Positions 34,300 to 45,252 of a DNA stretch of 63,701 nt are shown here, piece by piece; the first letter of the stretch is position 1, and every line of letters begins with the position of its first letter. This DNA is from Perkinsus olseni (Eukaryota > Perkinsozoa > Perkinsida). The notes under the pieces were generated by a model. The model ran no database searches, had not been told where the DNA came from, and worked only from the letters and a program-made list of their open reading frames with translations. The DNA lies in the NCBI GenBank assembly GCA_013115125.1, contig JABANN010000133.1:1-63701 (forward strand), read 5' to 3'. Position numbers and translations under genes: made by a program.

Positions 34300-34795
34300 A
34301 CCACGTAGTGAAGGAACCATCACACCCAGCCGCATTCGATTATATTCAGTTGGAGCTATCGGCAGCAACGCTGGGTGAACAGTCATGCCTGCTCGATAAC
34401 CCGGTCATCCCAGAGGAAAGCAGGAACGTCACGGCATTGGATGCCGGGCATTCGACGTTGGATTTCTTCAACGTGGTCGTCTACACCAATGATGAGGCTG
34501 TTGTGAGGAGAAGTTGTAATATGCCATAATACGCCATGATATGGCGGCCATATCCTCTCTCGCCTCTACCTCCGAACGCCTGCCTTGGCAAAACTACGGC
34601 GTTGCATGCCATATGTACATCGCTTGGCCACTGCGTAAATGGCCGGGACGCTGGCGAGGCCGCGGACCACGGCCTTTCTGGCACGAAGAGGAGAACAGTG
34701 CTGCCGACATGCTCTCGCGAGTTAGGACGCCGAAGTCCCGAGGACGTGGGAGAAGAGTGATGTCAACCTGGCGGCCAGGCTGGCCCTCATAGAAA
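34300..34795 (+). mobile_element. Fossil retroelement fragment, RNase H end of Pol
   Basis: The segment around 34680-34725 reads HEEENSAADMLSR, matching the conserved end of the RNase H region in Ty3-like and DIRS-like Pol proteins (N-AD-LSR). The preceding ~300 bp has an RNase-H-like beginning. Orientation is opposite to the zinc-knuckle fragment next to it, so the two are not one simple copy. Clearly broken, age not determinable here. Confidence 0.6.
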
Positions 34796-36086
34796 AGGGG
34801 CTGTCTTTACTGCACTTGCGTCACGGGTTATCAGAGTGATGGGAGCGCGAGTGCCGGATGTTACAGAAATCTCCTTTCTCCCCGAGTCGGGGACTCTGTT
34901 GCTTCTCCGTTGTTGCTCATAGTCAACGCAAGGTGAGAAGGAGTGCAAAGTCTTCAACCCAGTTGAACTGGGTAGAAGACTGGGCCAGTTCTATTCGTGG
35001 GCCTAAAGTATTAGCTATGCACGCATGCACAAGACGATCGGCGCATAATGAGTAACAGACTCCGAGTCTGAGTCTCCGACGGACTCTGCCATGTACTACA
35101 TTTCCCACCTGAAGCGCACCGTCGTGTTGCCGAATCCGGCTGAGTAGCCTGCCCGGCAGGGGTTGCGGAATCCGCCACACCCGTGCGGTGAGGCAGCCTC
35201 ACTGAGGCTGTACTCATCGGCTCATACTTGCGAGGCGCACAGATGGCCGACCGCCATTGGCCGCACGTCGCCAAGAGCACCCGCGAGGCGTAGACGCTAG
35301 AGCAGAACCTCAAGGCTGAGGTGAACGAATTCGTGGGGAGCTCCACGCTCTGGCAGCTCCACGTGCTGGAGCTACACGGCGGCCGAGAACCTATTCATCA
35401 ACCGACCATCTTCGTTTCCTGGCAGGAACCTTGCTCCTCTGATGTTTACATGTAATGTCTATATTAGTCTAATATTATTTGACGGTTTAATGTAGACTAC
35501 GCGGCTCCAAGGATCCGAACCTACGTGGCGGTTTTGAAAACCGGAACATCGAAAACGGTGCCCGGCTTCGCTCGCCTCGGCGGATTTGATGGTTCTTTTC
35601 ACGAACTGTATGCTGCAAAAGCGTGGGATAGAGCTCGCAGCGAGTTACTCGCTTAACGCAAAGGCATCCAAAACTGTCGAGACCCGTGGTAACCAGATCG
35701 CACCAAATGTGTCGTTGCCTCCGACTACTAATGAGGCTCTGCTGATCGTAACCACAGAAGGCATGGATGAGAAGGACTCCTCGACTTTTGAGAAATACGA
35801 AGACTTCATATGAAGTGCTTGCCCGAGCCAGGCCGTAACAGCTACACTCGGATGGGAGTGACTCTAACGAGGCCTGCAGGAATAGCCGAAAAGTATAAGA
35901 AGATACTGTGCCCCTGTTGACATCTCCGAGCGGCAAAGCACATAGCCGGCCACCCATCGGCTGGCTATATGCGCCGGAAAAATGAGTTCACACAGAAGTT
36001 GATAGTTTGATAACGAAATCTATGGGGCTTTACTACTGACCGCTGATAATATCGAGCTCATCGCTTTGGGTGATATCACGAATCAC
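34796..36086. other. Gene-poor stretch with one-base-centre inverted repeats
   Basis: Inverted repeats at 34879-34893, 34949-34981 (16-bp arms, one mismatch) and 35194-35210. A degenerate tRNA-like minus-strand sequence lies at about 35498-35570 (hairpin GGTTTTCAAAACC, T-loop-like GGTTCGGATCC). The 156-codon minus frame at 35487-35957 overlaps it and has no domain. Confidence 0.5.
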
Positions 36087-36833
36087 TCAGAGCTTCTGGA
36101 GGAGCTGGCGAGCCCCTTGAACTGGTATGATAGCCGTCACACCAGTGGCGAAGGTTATCCTTGATAGATCGTGCCCCTTCTTGAGGTTTAAAGCGGGACA
36201 ATCCTTCTTGACACCATCGAGGTATCTGTCAAGAGCAGCTTGTTCAGTCGGTTCCACAACATAGTGCAGGTAGGGACGATCAGCGCGGTTGAACTGGAAG
36301 AACTCGTAGTGAGAAGGACCCCCATCACACCAGACCTGCATGACCACAACGCCGTCGGTGTCCATATTGTAGACCACTTTGAGATGCGGCTCAGCGGTAG
36401 CACTAAAAGACATACGTATGTGCCTGGGTTGATCCCGAACCCGACCCTGAGGAGCGATACTCTTTGGCCTTCGAAGTTGACGGCGATTGAATCAGCGGTC
36501 TGATAATAAATATAAGAAAGCCAAGTCGCCCTTCCGGAACTCTGTCCCAGGAAAGAGTTGGTCAATATTCAGGTACCAGCAGCTCACACCCTCGTAGGTG
36601 TTGCTGAAGTCAACCTCGTAAATGTGACCGGGCTTCTTAAGGAGGGGGTACAGGCCATCACCGAAGGCCGGCTTGTCATTCACCCCGAAGGTGATGCCAA
36701 CACGATGGTCTTCGTACACGCTGAAGGCCATATAGAACTCGTCCGAGGAGAAAGCGAACCTTCCGACATCTTGAGCCGTCACGCACATCAGCAGCTGAAC
36801 AACCATCAGCCAAGATTGAAGGAGTTTCATCAT
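36087..36833 (-). pseudogene. Small secreted protein, family copy C, frame-disrupted
   Basis: Paralogue of copy B with the start MMKLLQ at 36833, a signal peptide and QDVGRFAFSSDEFY. Compared with copy B, an extra 4 nt near 36510 moves the reading frame, and an extra 5 nt near 36410 restores it. Between these points the conserved residues (ADSIAVNF, RVGFGI) are read in another frame. Both ends remain well conserved (DGGPSHYEF, RADRPYLHYVV, LSRITFATGV). Either a young pseudogene or, less likely, a gene with tiny unrecognised introns or sequencing errors. Confidence 0.75.
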
Positions 36834-38661
36834 TGAGGAAGCTGTGGCAACCGAACTATCTATCAGAAAGCTCCAGACGGGGGGGGTGCAAAACACAAGC
36901 GGCTCTGAGGAGATATCAGAACTATGACTCGACTCTGCGGAATCAGAACGCCATCGGTAGTAACTACTCACGGTCTGTTTCGTATTTTATTCATTTGCAT
37001 TACGGTGAAATATAGTAGCTTGATACCAGGCGGGAAGAGGCGAGCGAAGCAAGGGCGCATACAATAGCGTGATCTATAGTTTGCACGCAGCAGACAGCGC
37101 CACAGTTGACACCAGATTGTCAGTGGAGGTCCTGTTGGTGACCAACGGTTGGTCGATAAGCCGCACGGTACTATGCCCCTTCGGACAACCCTCAGTAGTC
37201 GCTGATCCTTAATTTTCCAACTATCGACGTCAACTATCTCTGTCGGCGTCGATTGTGACGGCAGCCGGGGATTAATCGGCGGAGACAGCGCTTCTGACTC
37301 ACTGCCGGGGCGCGTGAAGGACTTCCGTTCGTCCGAAACCTCGCCTTGTTGCCGACTTTCGCCCAATCATCGGGTCTGTAGTCGGAATTGAAATGCCCCA
37401 ACTGTAATTGAGAAATCGCCTACTAGGCGACGCCTAGCCCATCGTATGCCGTGAGCCGCGAACCGTGACACACTTCCTGTCTCCACTGATTAGGACTCAC
37501 TCGGACAGTCTGAGTCAGACCGAGTGATTCAATACAACTGCGCCTTGCCGTGCACATACAATTGTTACGATCGGCGCCCTTTGTGCTGAGAAAGGTGGCG
37601 AATGCACCATGCACAGGCTGTACAAGACAGCACCATATAAAGGAAGTTCAATTGACTCAGTGCAAGGTGCAAATTATATTGCGGGGTCCGACGTCTTGAA
37701 GATGAGACCAGTCAGCTCACACTGATTATCAATGTGACCAATGATTGGTAAATGTGTGGAAGAATTAGCAATGCTAGGGTAGCAAATGTAAGTTACATTA
37801 TGTAACCTGTATCTGATATGGAACGGTTGCCAACCGTCGGTTGGTCCCGTCCACGCATGAATGAAAAGGGTCTCTCCGAGAGTGTGGCTGCCACTATCAG
37901 TGACCCACTAGGTGACGAGTAGGAGTCGCCGACCTCCGTTTAGCTTTGTATGTAAATCGACTCCGTTGGGCCATACTTGCTGCTTTTAACTTTTTCAGTG
38001 TGCGGCCCCGCGTGTGCAAAGTAGCAGAATCTGCAAGCAGATAGACAGTATTGGCGCGTTGTAATTGAATTGGGCAAGCGCAACTTCTTGCTGCTCTTGC
38101 TCATTTGCCGATTCCTTCAATTCCTTGATCTCGCAATTTCTTGCCCAAGTGCGTTTGCGGCTCCTCATTCTACAAACCGGCAACCGTTTCTACAATGGGG
38201 CAAGTTCTGAAATAGATTCCGGCAACCGATTATGCGTTGCAGCAAATAATTTTGTTGAGAGCGGCAAATTGAGTTTTTTTGCTCTATTCTAGCGGAACTC
38301 GACATTTTGGTCGCGATAAACACGATCGAGCAGGTTTGCTCAATCATTGCACAGGTTGGGTTTTTCGTCCGTTGAGCAATGAGTGAGCTTTTTATCTTTC
38401 CAGGCTTTTGACTGGCATTTTTATGTTCTGGCAATACACCGGGGTTTGCCCTTAATTGTTTCTCTCACAAGGCGTATCACAAGCGGCAATTGCTGGAAGC
38501 TGCTATACCACAACATATAATTTACAGTGGCACCTAGCTATCTTACAATAATATCACGGTAGAGCGCTAAAGTAGCAACTTATACCCAGTTTGCGCGCGC
38601 ACCGAATCTGGATCACCCAAGTTCGGTGGGCATGCCTTCAATCCCGCTGTGATTCACTTCA

Positions 38662-38714
38662 CTCGTATTGACATGTTTTCCGCGAGCTGCTCGCGGAAAA
38701 CATGTCAATACGAG
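38662..38714. repeat. Perfect inverted repeat, 26-bp arms, 1-base centre
   Basis: Arms 38662-38687 and 38689-38714 are exact reverse complements around a single T at 38688. The left arm begins CTCGTATTGACATG and ends CGCGAGC. A nearby degenerate tRNA-like sequence lies 43 bp to the right. Confidence 0.97.
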
Positions 38715-39952
38715 CACTCGCGCTCCACGCGCACCAGGTCTACCCACGGCGCCGTCAACTAGGATCGAACCTGAGCGCCTTGGCTGAAAGCACACACCCT
38801 TACCCAGTGGACTAAAAAGTTTCACATGAGATATGCTATTGTTCTGTCGCGGCTAGTCTCCAGTGCCCCGCAAACACCTCGTACTTCTATCAAGGAGGCT
38901 CCTTTTCTCGCCATCGGCGCTTGGGTGTATTCCACTTACCTCTCGTGCAGAACTCCAATGCAGTAGCTGGTCCGTTTCCAACTACTACGAGTTGGGCGTC
39001 AACAAATAACACAAAGTACTAGAATTGAACCCGGGCGCATGTACCAGTCGGCAGCTACTTATCCCGCTAGAGCACACCCTACCCGAGATTCTCGGGCCGA
39101 GAAAGTTTGAGGGGTTTATCTTGAGGTCTGCGCTATTTTAACTTGCGCCATCATCTACCGCTGGTTCAACCCGGGCCGCTACCATTTTTTAGGCAATTAA
39201 TTGAATCGTTCGGATGTTGCTGCTTCTTCAGCAGTTGCGAGCGGAAAGTTGCTACTATTAGAGTAGCAATCGAGCAACTTTGTTACATTAGAGCAGTTTA
39301 CGAGTGAGCAATAAATGTAAGTATGAGCAATTTCTAAAATTACATAGCAGCAACCAATGTTAATAGTAGCACTTCCTGTTTTACAATCCAGAACATTTGC
39401 TCCTTTGTAACAGTGAAATTGCCATTTCGCTCGTTTGTATTTTCTCCGCGGAACACAAGATGTTGAGTATTTATATATTGATTGTAGAGGAATAGCAAGA
39501 GTGCAAGATAGTGCAGTCTTGCCGTCAGCTATTGTCATTAGAGGTTTACAGAGGCACTTATTATCAGAGGTTCTAGAGGAGAGGTCGGTTACTAATGTAG
39601 CCATCTTGGCTCAAGTTGTCATGTTGCGTTATCTATAATCTCAACAAAATGCGCGAGAGTGTTAAGCGCAGCTTGTATGTGTATGCGTCAAAGGATCGAT
39701 TGCATTTAGAGTCTTTCGTGGATTGACGTTGGCCCGTCTGCCAACTTGTCGACAGCAGCTCAAGTATTATCTGATATCCGTATTTGCCTTTGGGATTGTG
39801 TTACCAGAGTCACTGGCATCGACTACCTATAGTGCCAATCGACGTTGAAGATATCCACCCACAACGTGTTGCACAAAAGCAGAGAACGCGTACGAGGGGC
39901 TGGGTCCGACTTCGTTGATTTGACATAGTAGAAAATCTTCGCCCCTCCCTCC

Positions 39953-40053
39953 TGGGTCGGGAGTCCCGACCCAAAGGCCGGTATTTCCGTTTGGCGAACG
40001 GGAACTTCCCGAATTCCGGGAACGTCAAATTATGTGACGAGTCGTCACATAAT
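39953..40053. repeat. Two perfect one-base-centre inverted repeats
   Basis: 39953-39973 has 10-bp arms (TGGGTCGGGA, centre G), and 40029-40053 has 12-bp arms (ATTATGTGACGA, centre G). They are only 55 bp apart and share the central pattern GAGTC. Confidence 0.95.
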
Positions 40054-40379
40054 AAGAGGGATGAATGTCCAGCACAGCGGTCATCCATCTCGGTAAAATG
40101 CTCGCGCTAGTGTCGTATCGGTCCTTTTGTGTCGGCACCGCGCGCATCGTGCGCTGGTTGCGTCCTTCGTGCATTGTGCAGTGTGTCAATGTTGTGGTTG
40201 TGTCAATGGGCGATGTTTCTTCTCTCTAGCTTGTTCATGTGCCGGCTCACTGCTCCCCTTCGTGGAAGGGCAGCTCTCGCCGAGTTTTTTTTACCCACCC
40301 GCCGCCCAGGGAACATCATGGCCCGAACATCACGTGAACCGGACCTGCGCGATTCAGCTCGTCGGCGCATCCCGACGTC

Positions 40380-40402
40380 GCCGACGGCGACTCGCCGTCG
40401 GC
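40380..40402. repeat. Perfect inverted repeat, 11-bp arms, 1-base centre
   Basis: GCCGACGGCGA, centre C at 40391, then the exact reverse complement. It lies inside the GC-rich block. Confidence 0.95.
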
Positions 40403-42639
40403 AATTGCGCAGCGAACGGAGAAAGCTCGCCCTTTTTCGGGTCAATAGGCTCGCGGATCGGTCAAAGGCCTTTCGGGCCGCCCATGTCGGGTTCAGAGTC
40501 CGCGCGCCTATTTGCTCGTGGTTCCGAGCCAGCGTAGGGCCTGTTAGTCCCTTTGCCGGGTTCGGCACAAGGGCTCGCAGAGGCTCCCCCATCCTTGCGT
40601 ACGCAGCGCGCTCACCGCTCCTCAGCTCAGACGTCCCCCTGGAAGCCGCTGGTCTCGCTCGGGTCAGTGGCTTCGGCTTCAGCCACCTGCCCGCGTATAG
40701 GTCCAGTAAGGACGCAGCCTGCGGCGGTGTGGGCGTCTGGTCTCCGGAGTCGCTAGGCCCCGAGGTTCTACCTCCCCTCGGCCTAGCGCGGCGCGTTCAA
40801 GGATGGTCTACGTTCAGCTCCGTGATCCGCAATCTCCCAAGGTAGAGGATCCGGGTCTGGCACGTTAGCGAGCGTCTTACTCGTACACATAATACTCGTA
40901 CACATAGTACTCCTATACGTAAAACTCAGAGCTCGTACACTATCCTGCTCAGTCGCAAAATGGCCACGCATACCAGACTGATAGACATTTTCCAGTCGGA
41001 AAAGGCCATTCACACTGTACGAATTACGACTTCATCAAGATTGAAATGATTGATTCGTTCTGCTGGAAATTCCAGACTGGAATGATTCCAGTTGCCTCCT
41101 ACTCGGAAGCCATGTCTTCCTCCTTTTTCTCACGCAACATGACACGACAAACCACATTTCGAAGGGTGAATAGGTGGTAAGGCCGTCGCTTAGCTTGCCG
41201 TAGGGCTCAACACAGCTTGGGTCGTCTCCGGGCACATGAGGGAGGGCATCCTCCGCTCTTGGTTTCACCCACGTCGAACCCTGCGGTTTCCACTCAGAAT
41301 GAAGTTGATGCGTATCGGGGTGATGCTAGTTACTAGGGCTGTGCTCGGTCGGTTGTATGACTGTGTCTTTCTGCTGAGCAGGAGGATCGAGCAGAATCTG
41401 CTCTATCGGGCCGTTGGATCTGGAAAACGGGTCCTAGACTATAGTTTTCCGATGACATAACACAACATTATCGTGTTTCCCAGTCGGGGTTGAGTAGGCA
41501 GCGTTCGCCGACACTCAGAGCTGAGAATGATTCTCTCAGTCACACAGTAGCAGGATAGAATCCTGAGAATCAACATGAAAACAGTGAAGACAAACACTAC
41601 TAGCGCTAGTAGACAAGTGGATTGTTTGAGTGCTCACACAATAGCATTAGTTTACTTCAACGCAGTGCAAATCCGCTTGACATAGTGAAGCGGATAATGA
41701 TAAGGAATAAAACTTCAACTTCGTACCGTTTGAACTTGAATCTTTTAATCCGTGCGCTTCACCTGGCACCCCTGGCACGCCTCGCGTGCTTGAAGCAGAG
41801 TCTTGAAGGCTGGCGAAATGGTGAAGGTACCGCATGCTTTTAAATTGTTGTTTTCGTGGTGCGAAATCCGTACTTGTCTAAGTTGGAATGACTACTATGA
41901 ATCTCAAGTACAGTCTTCAGCTCACTGAAGCGAGCATATGTTCGACGGAGACAGAGAATGATTTTCTCGGGGTCCCCGAGTCGGGGGCAGCGTCCCCGTT
42001 GCCTACTCTCTTCGTATGCCCATATTCCGCAGGTGTGAAAGAAGTTACATACCGTCGGTGAAGCCGGCCGTGTTGGGACATTCGACACTAAGGTGCAGCA
42101 GTGGGACATCAGCTGCACAGCTAGTGGTAGGACAAGCTACGGGTGACTCAGCTTGTACTGCCGATACTGCAAGATACGGTGTAGATACCGTTGTCTTGAT
42201 CTAGTTGTTCAACCCTCATCGGATACTGTTGTGTTTCAAACAAATTGGAAACAAACTCCAAATTGGAGTACAACATGAATGCTACTTTTCGTATTGGCAA
42301 ATTGGCGATGGATTTTGCCTCGAACATCGGGCTCGGGTTCCTATTATTATAAAAGTGATTGGCATAAATGTCTATTATTTGTAACAGTGAGCATCCGATT
42401 GGCTACTAGAACTCTCACTGATCTCGGACATGATAAGAGAAGGATAGAGAATATAACTTAAACATGTACACTTCTCTCTGGCATCATAGGTGAGAGGAGA
42501 CAGAACAATCAGTGGTCGCACAGTCCCGTCCCGATAGTGATCAACAGCATGCTGCAATACTGGAAGACTTCCGTCGAGTTTCAAAATTTAGTGCTCGGAA
42601 GACCTCCGCGGGGACCCGGACCTTCGCGTTAGGTAAATT

Positions 42640-44404
42640 TCGAGGCGGCTGGTAAAGACTCTTTACTCGTCGAAGAGGTCCTCTTCGACGGCGTGTACCC
42701 CCTCAAACGCATTAAGGACACGCAACCTGCGCAACTTGTATATCGGAGTATTAGTCCCAACCAGAAAAGTTCAGAACAGATTTCGAGTTTGTATAACGCG
42801 ACTGAGCCCATTAACGTGAAGCCAACAACAAAACGTGGATGGAAGATCTTAGCAATGCTCGATGAAAAAATCAATCTTTCGGCCCAACCTTCCCGGAGTG
42901 GTCACCTTCATAAGAAAATTACCGCTGCGCCACGAAATTATGAGATCTTCTTACTTGTTTTTTGCTGCTGTTGGGACCCACGACGACGCCGCGGATCGGG
43001 GAAATCGTCGGCGGTCTCGTCAACGTGACCGAGAGCAGATAGATGCTCAACGCGCTCAGCGAAATACCGGAATCTGGCAAATAAAATTCCGCAATGAAAA
43101 TTGCCAAGATCAATAAACTGCGGACCGTGAAGAGCGTATTCCCTCACTTCACAATAGGAGTGTGTACGTATTCTCTTGGCCAGCCCGATTGGGACGATCC
43201 AGAACAGATACGAGAAATTCTAGTCTCGTTACATCGCACCACAAAGGGGATCGCGAGACTGGCCAAGGCAGAGTGGACGGTTAGCGGATCCTCACCGATC
43301 GAAATTGTCCTGCAGTTTAACGGCAACCGCGGTTGGTCGGAATGTAACATCTGGTAGAGATACGAGAAAGATATCTTTAGCTTGATCCTTGTACCTGACG
43401 AAAACACTGAAGTTGAGAAAGCATCGCTCCGCCTACTTCCGGTAGCGCACATCTAAACGCTCTCGTTTGAGCTCTTCGGTACTCGAACTGGAGTCACTGT
43501 CGTCAGCGGTCTGAGGGCATCCAAAGGTCCCCGGTTCGAAACTCCTCTTCGGCATTATTCACTTCGGAACTGCCCTCTTTCTCCTTCCTGCCACTGGCGA
43601 TTTCCAGCGCGCCCGTGAAGGTACCAGTCTGAACGAAACGAGTGGTAATCGGAAGGTCGCAGGTTCGAACCCCACGGTCGTCACCTCAGTCGTTGGTATT
43701 CTGACCCCACTATGAAAAGTGAAAGATTCTCCTGGACGAACGAGAGGCTGAAATAATAATCAAAATCAGCATACAAAACTTCGCACCGCTAACAAAAAAA
43801 TCACTATCAGCGAGAATTTTGAGGACATGGTGAAAGATACGGTAAATCGCTGGTCTCACTACAGGAAGGTTAAGATGGTCTTTAGCGGAGAAAAAGATAT
43901 GAATCGAAGAAACTGAAATTTTCTATCCTGCATCCTTCTCCAAAATTCAATACGACCGGTTCTACCATAACAAATTTCACACGCGCCACAAAATTAGATT
44001 CTCACCGTCAAGCCGACCACTCCCATAGCCTCGTCGCTGCCCGGGTTTATGTCAGCGAAGACCTGAGAACCGGAGAGACGCAGCGCCGATGTTGATAGCA
44101 GAAAAAAAACGACTGAATTAACGTCGAGGTGGCAAAGCATAGCGTTGATGACTCTCTCACGATACTTGTTGACTTCTTCAATCAGGTACCTCAAGTTGGG
44201 CTCTTGCTAGTCGGTTTCCGGCAAAACGTCTGATATGTGACGTTTGTGTAGTAGACTAGGTTGGTTGTCAACCGTGATTGGTGTCACAATAGCACGCGGT
44301 CGAAGATGCACGACTGTTGCGGTCGAAGTATCGCAGTTGAACTGTTTGTTTCTCTTTCTCGCTGTTAAGTGCTGCAGATCGAGGGTGACAAACTGAGATA
44401 TCAT
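42640..44404 (-). CDS. Candidate multi-exon gene of unknown function
   Basis: Possible start at 44404 (MISQFVTLDLQHLTARKRNK). Exon-like pieces with flanking GT/AG follow: NLRYLIEEVNKYR (~44195-44160), VFADINPGSDEAMGVVGLT ending at 44006, a short FLRFISFSPLKTI piece near 43910, MLHSDQPRLPLNCRTISI near 43350, and a hydrophobic piece near 43110-42950 (LAIFIAEFYLPDSG...LSALSIYLLSV). Two of the donors are followed at once by the recurring intron motif AATTT(C/T)GTGGCGC, and one intron holds an antisense tRNA-like sequence, which supports the strand and the splice sites. No domain is recognised; the pieces are not all joined in one frame. Confidence 0.45.
42668..42690. repeat. Perfect inverted repeat, 11-bp arms, 1-base centre
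   Basis: CGTCGAAGAGG, centre T at 42679, then the exact reverse complement. Confidence 0.95.
43505..43560 (+). other. tRNA-like sequence
   Basis: AGCGGTCTGA-type D loop, then CATCCAAAGGTCCCCGGTTC (T arm) and CTTCGGCATT. It shares this layout with 45122-45180, which has the same CAGCGGTCTGA and ATCCAAAGG blocks. Confidence 0.5.
43618..43685 (+). other. tRNA-like sequence
   Basis: GGTCGCAGGTTCGAACCCCA followed by CGGTCGTCACC is a T arm and 3' acceptor strand; the upstream arms are degenerate. On the opposite strand its end coincides with a GTGACG donor-like sequence of the minus-strand candidate gene. Confidence 0.5.
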
Positions 44405-44510
44405 GGTAGTGTTACAATATCCTCATTATGATAATAGGATGTGCAGCGGTTCTAAGCACGGTATCAAGGGCTTGCGTATTCACCCCGCGTCCGATAGGGC
44501 GATCCTGAGT

Positions 44511-44622
44511 TACTCAGAATCGATTCTGGGATTCATCTTAACGCGTAAAACTCGGCGCTTTCAGAATCGATTCTGATTTTCAGAGTTGGTTTATTGAACG
44601 ACTCTTCAGTTTTCAGAATTTT
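44511..44622. repeat. Dispersed repeat with two AGAATCGATTCTG boxes
   Basis: Two CAGAATCGATTCTG palindromes 45 bp apart (44519 and 44564), with GCGTAAAACTCGGCG between them and GGTTTATTGAACGACTC after them. Related to 8800-9045 and 54585-54645. Confidence 0.65.
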
Positions 44623-44794
44623 AGAGCAAACAAAAACAAGGTCAACTTTTCGCTGGTCTGTCCGGCCTCCCTTCCTCCTCACGTGATCATCGGCGTCCCG
44701 AAAAGTGTAATTTCGGCCAAGTATCCGATATTCGTTATTCTGATGGAGATTGTGGATGGTGATGCGATATGTGTATACCTGAGGGGAGAAACGC

Positions 44795-44855
44795 CGTCAC
44801 CGGGGATCGAACCCGGGATCTATCACGTAGGTCCGCTTGGACGGATCGGCAGGTT
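44795..44855 (-). other. tRNA-like 3' half
   Basis: The minus strand reads GATCCCGGGTTCGATCCCCG followed by GTGACGGCGTTT, a T arm with 3' acceptor strand and T-run. The 5' half is not present. Confidence 0.55.
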
Positions 44856-45252
44856 GAGGGGCGTCTTGGCAATATCCAGTAGCGACCTGATAAAGATACT
44901 CCTAAATCGATCACGTGATCGATTTGACCTGTATCATTAATCCAGCTTGTGGATCGACACGTTGGAAATTACTGGCGTTTAATACAGATTGTTCGGATAC
45001 GTATCTGACAGCCACATGTGCATGCGTGCTAATCGAATCATAACTTAGTAACCTACTTGACGGTTTCAAAAAGAGTGTCTTCCTCTTCTCGAGGAGCTAC
45101 AACAACCTTGTTGTCATCTTCGCTGAGCAGCGGTCTGAAAGCTGGCAATCCAAAGGCCCCGGGTTCTATCCCCACGCATGACATACCGTAACAATCGATC
45201 TTTTAGGCGACCAATTGAAAGCCCCGAGACCCTTGCTGGGCGGCTGTCGGAA

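Larger units (their letters stand above)
32480..37370. repeat. Segmental duplication carrying copies B and C
   Basis: The blocks 32480-33740 and 36080-37370 align in the same orientation: the coding copies B and C, the ACCGAACTATCTATCAG upstream block, and a further flank around CCGGGGCGCGTGAAGGA. They are separated by ~2.3 kb that includes the fossil retroelement fragments. Confidence 0.8.
37371..42600. other. Gene-poor stretch, GC-rich block and inverted repeats
   Basis: No supportable gene. A GC-rich block (about 40120-40860) holds two long overlapping plus-strand frames (40129-40845, 238 codons; 40127-40537, 136 codons) with Arg/Ala/Ser-rich composition expected of GC-rich DNA and no domain. 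Frames at 41236-41460 and 42016-42204 are equally anonymous. Degenerate tRNA-like sequences on the minus strand lie at ~38757-38822 and ~39022-39090. Confidence 0.5.

Noticed and set aside
40129-40845. 238-codon frame in the GC-rich block
   Set aside because: A second long frame overlaps it and both are Arg/Ala/Ser-rich as expected from GC-rich DNA; no family signature.
44511-44580. AGAATCGATTCTG as a regulatory operator
   Set aside because: The boxes occur within a dispersed repeat found at three places, so repeat origin explains them without a regulatory role.
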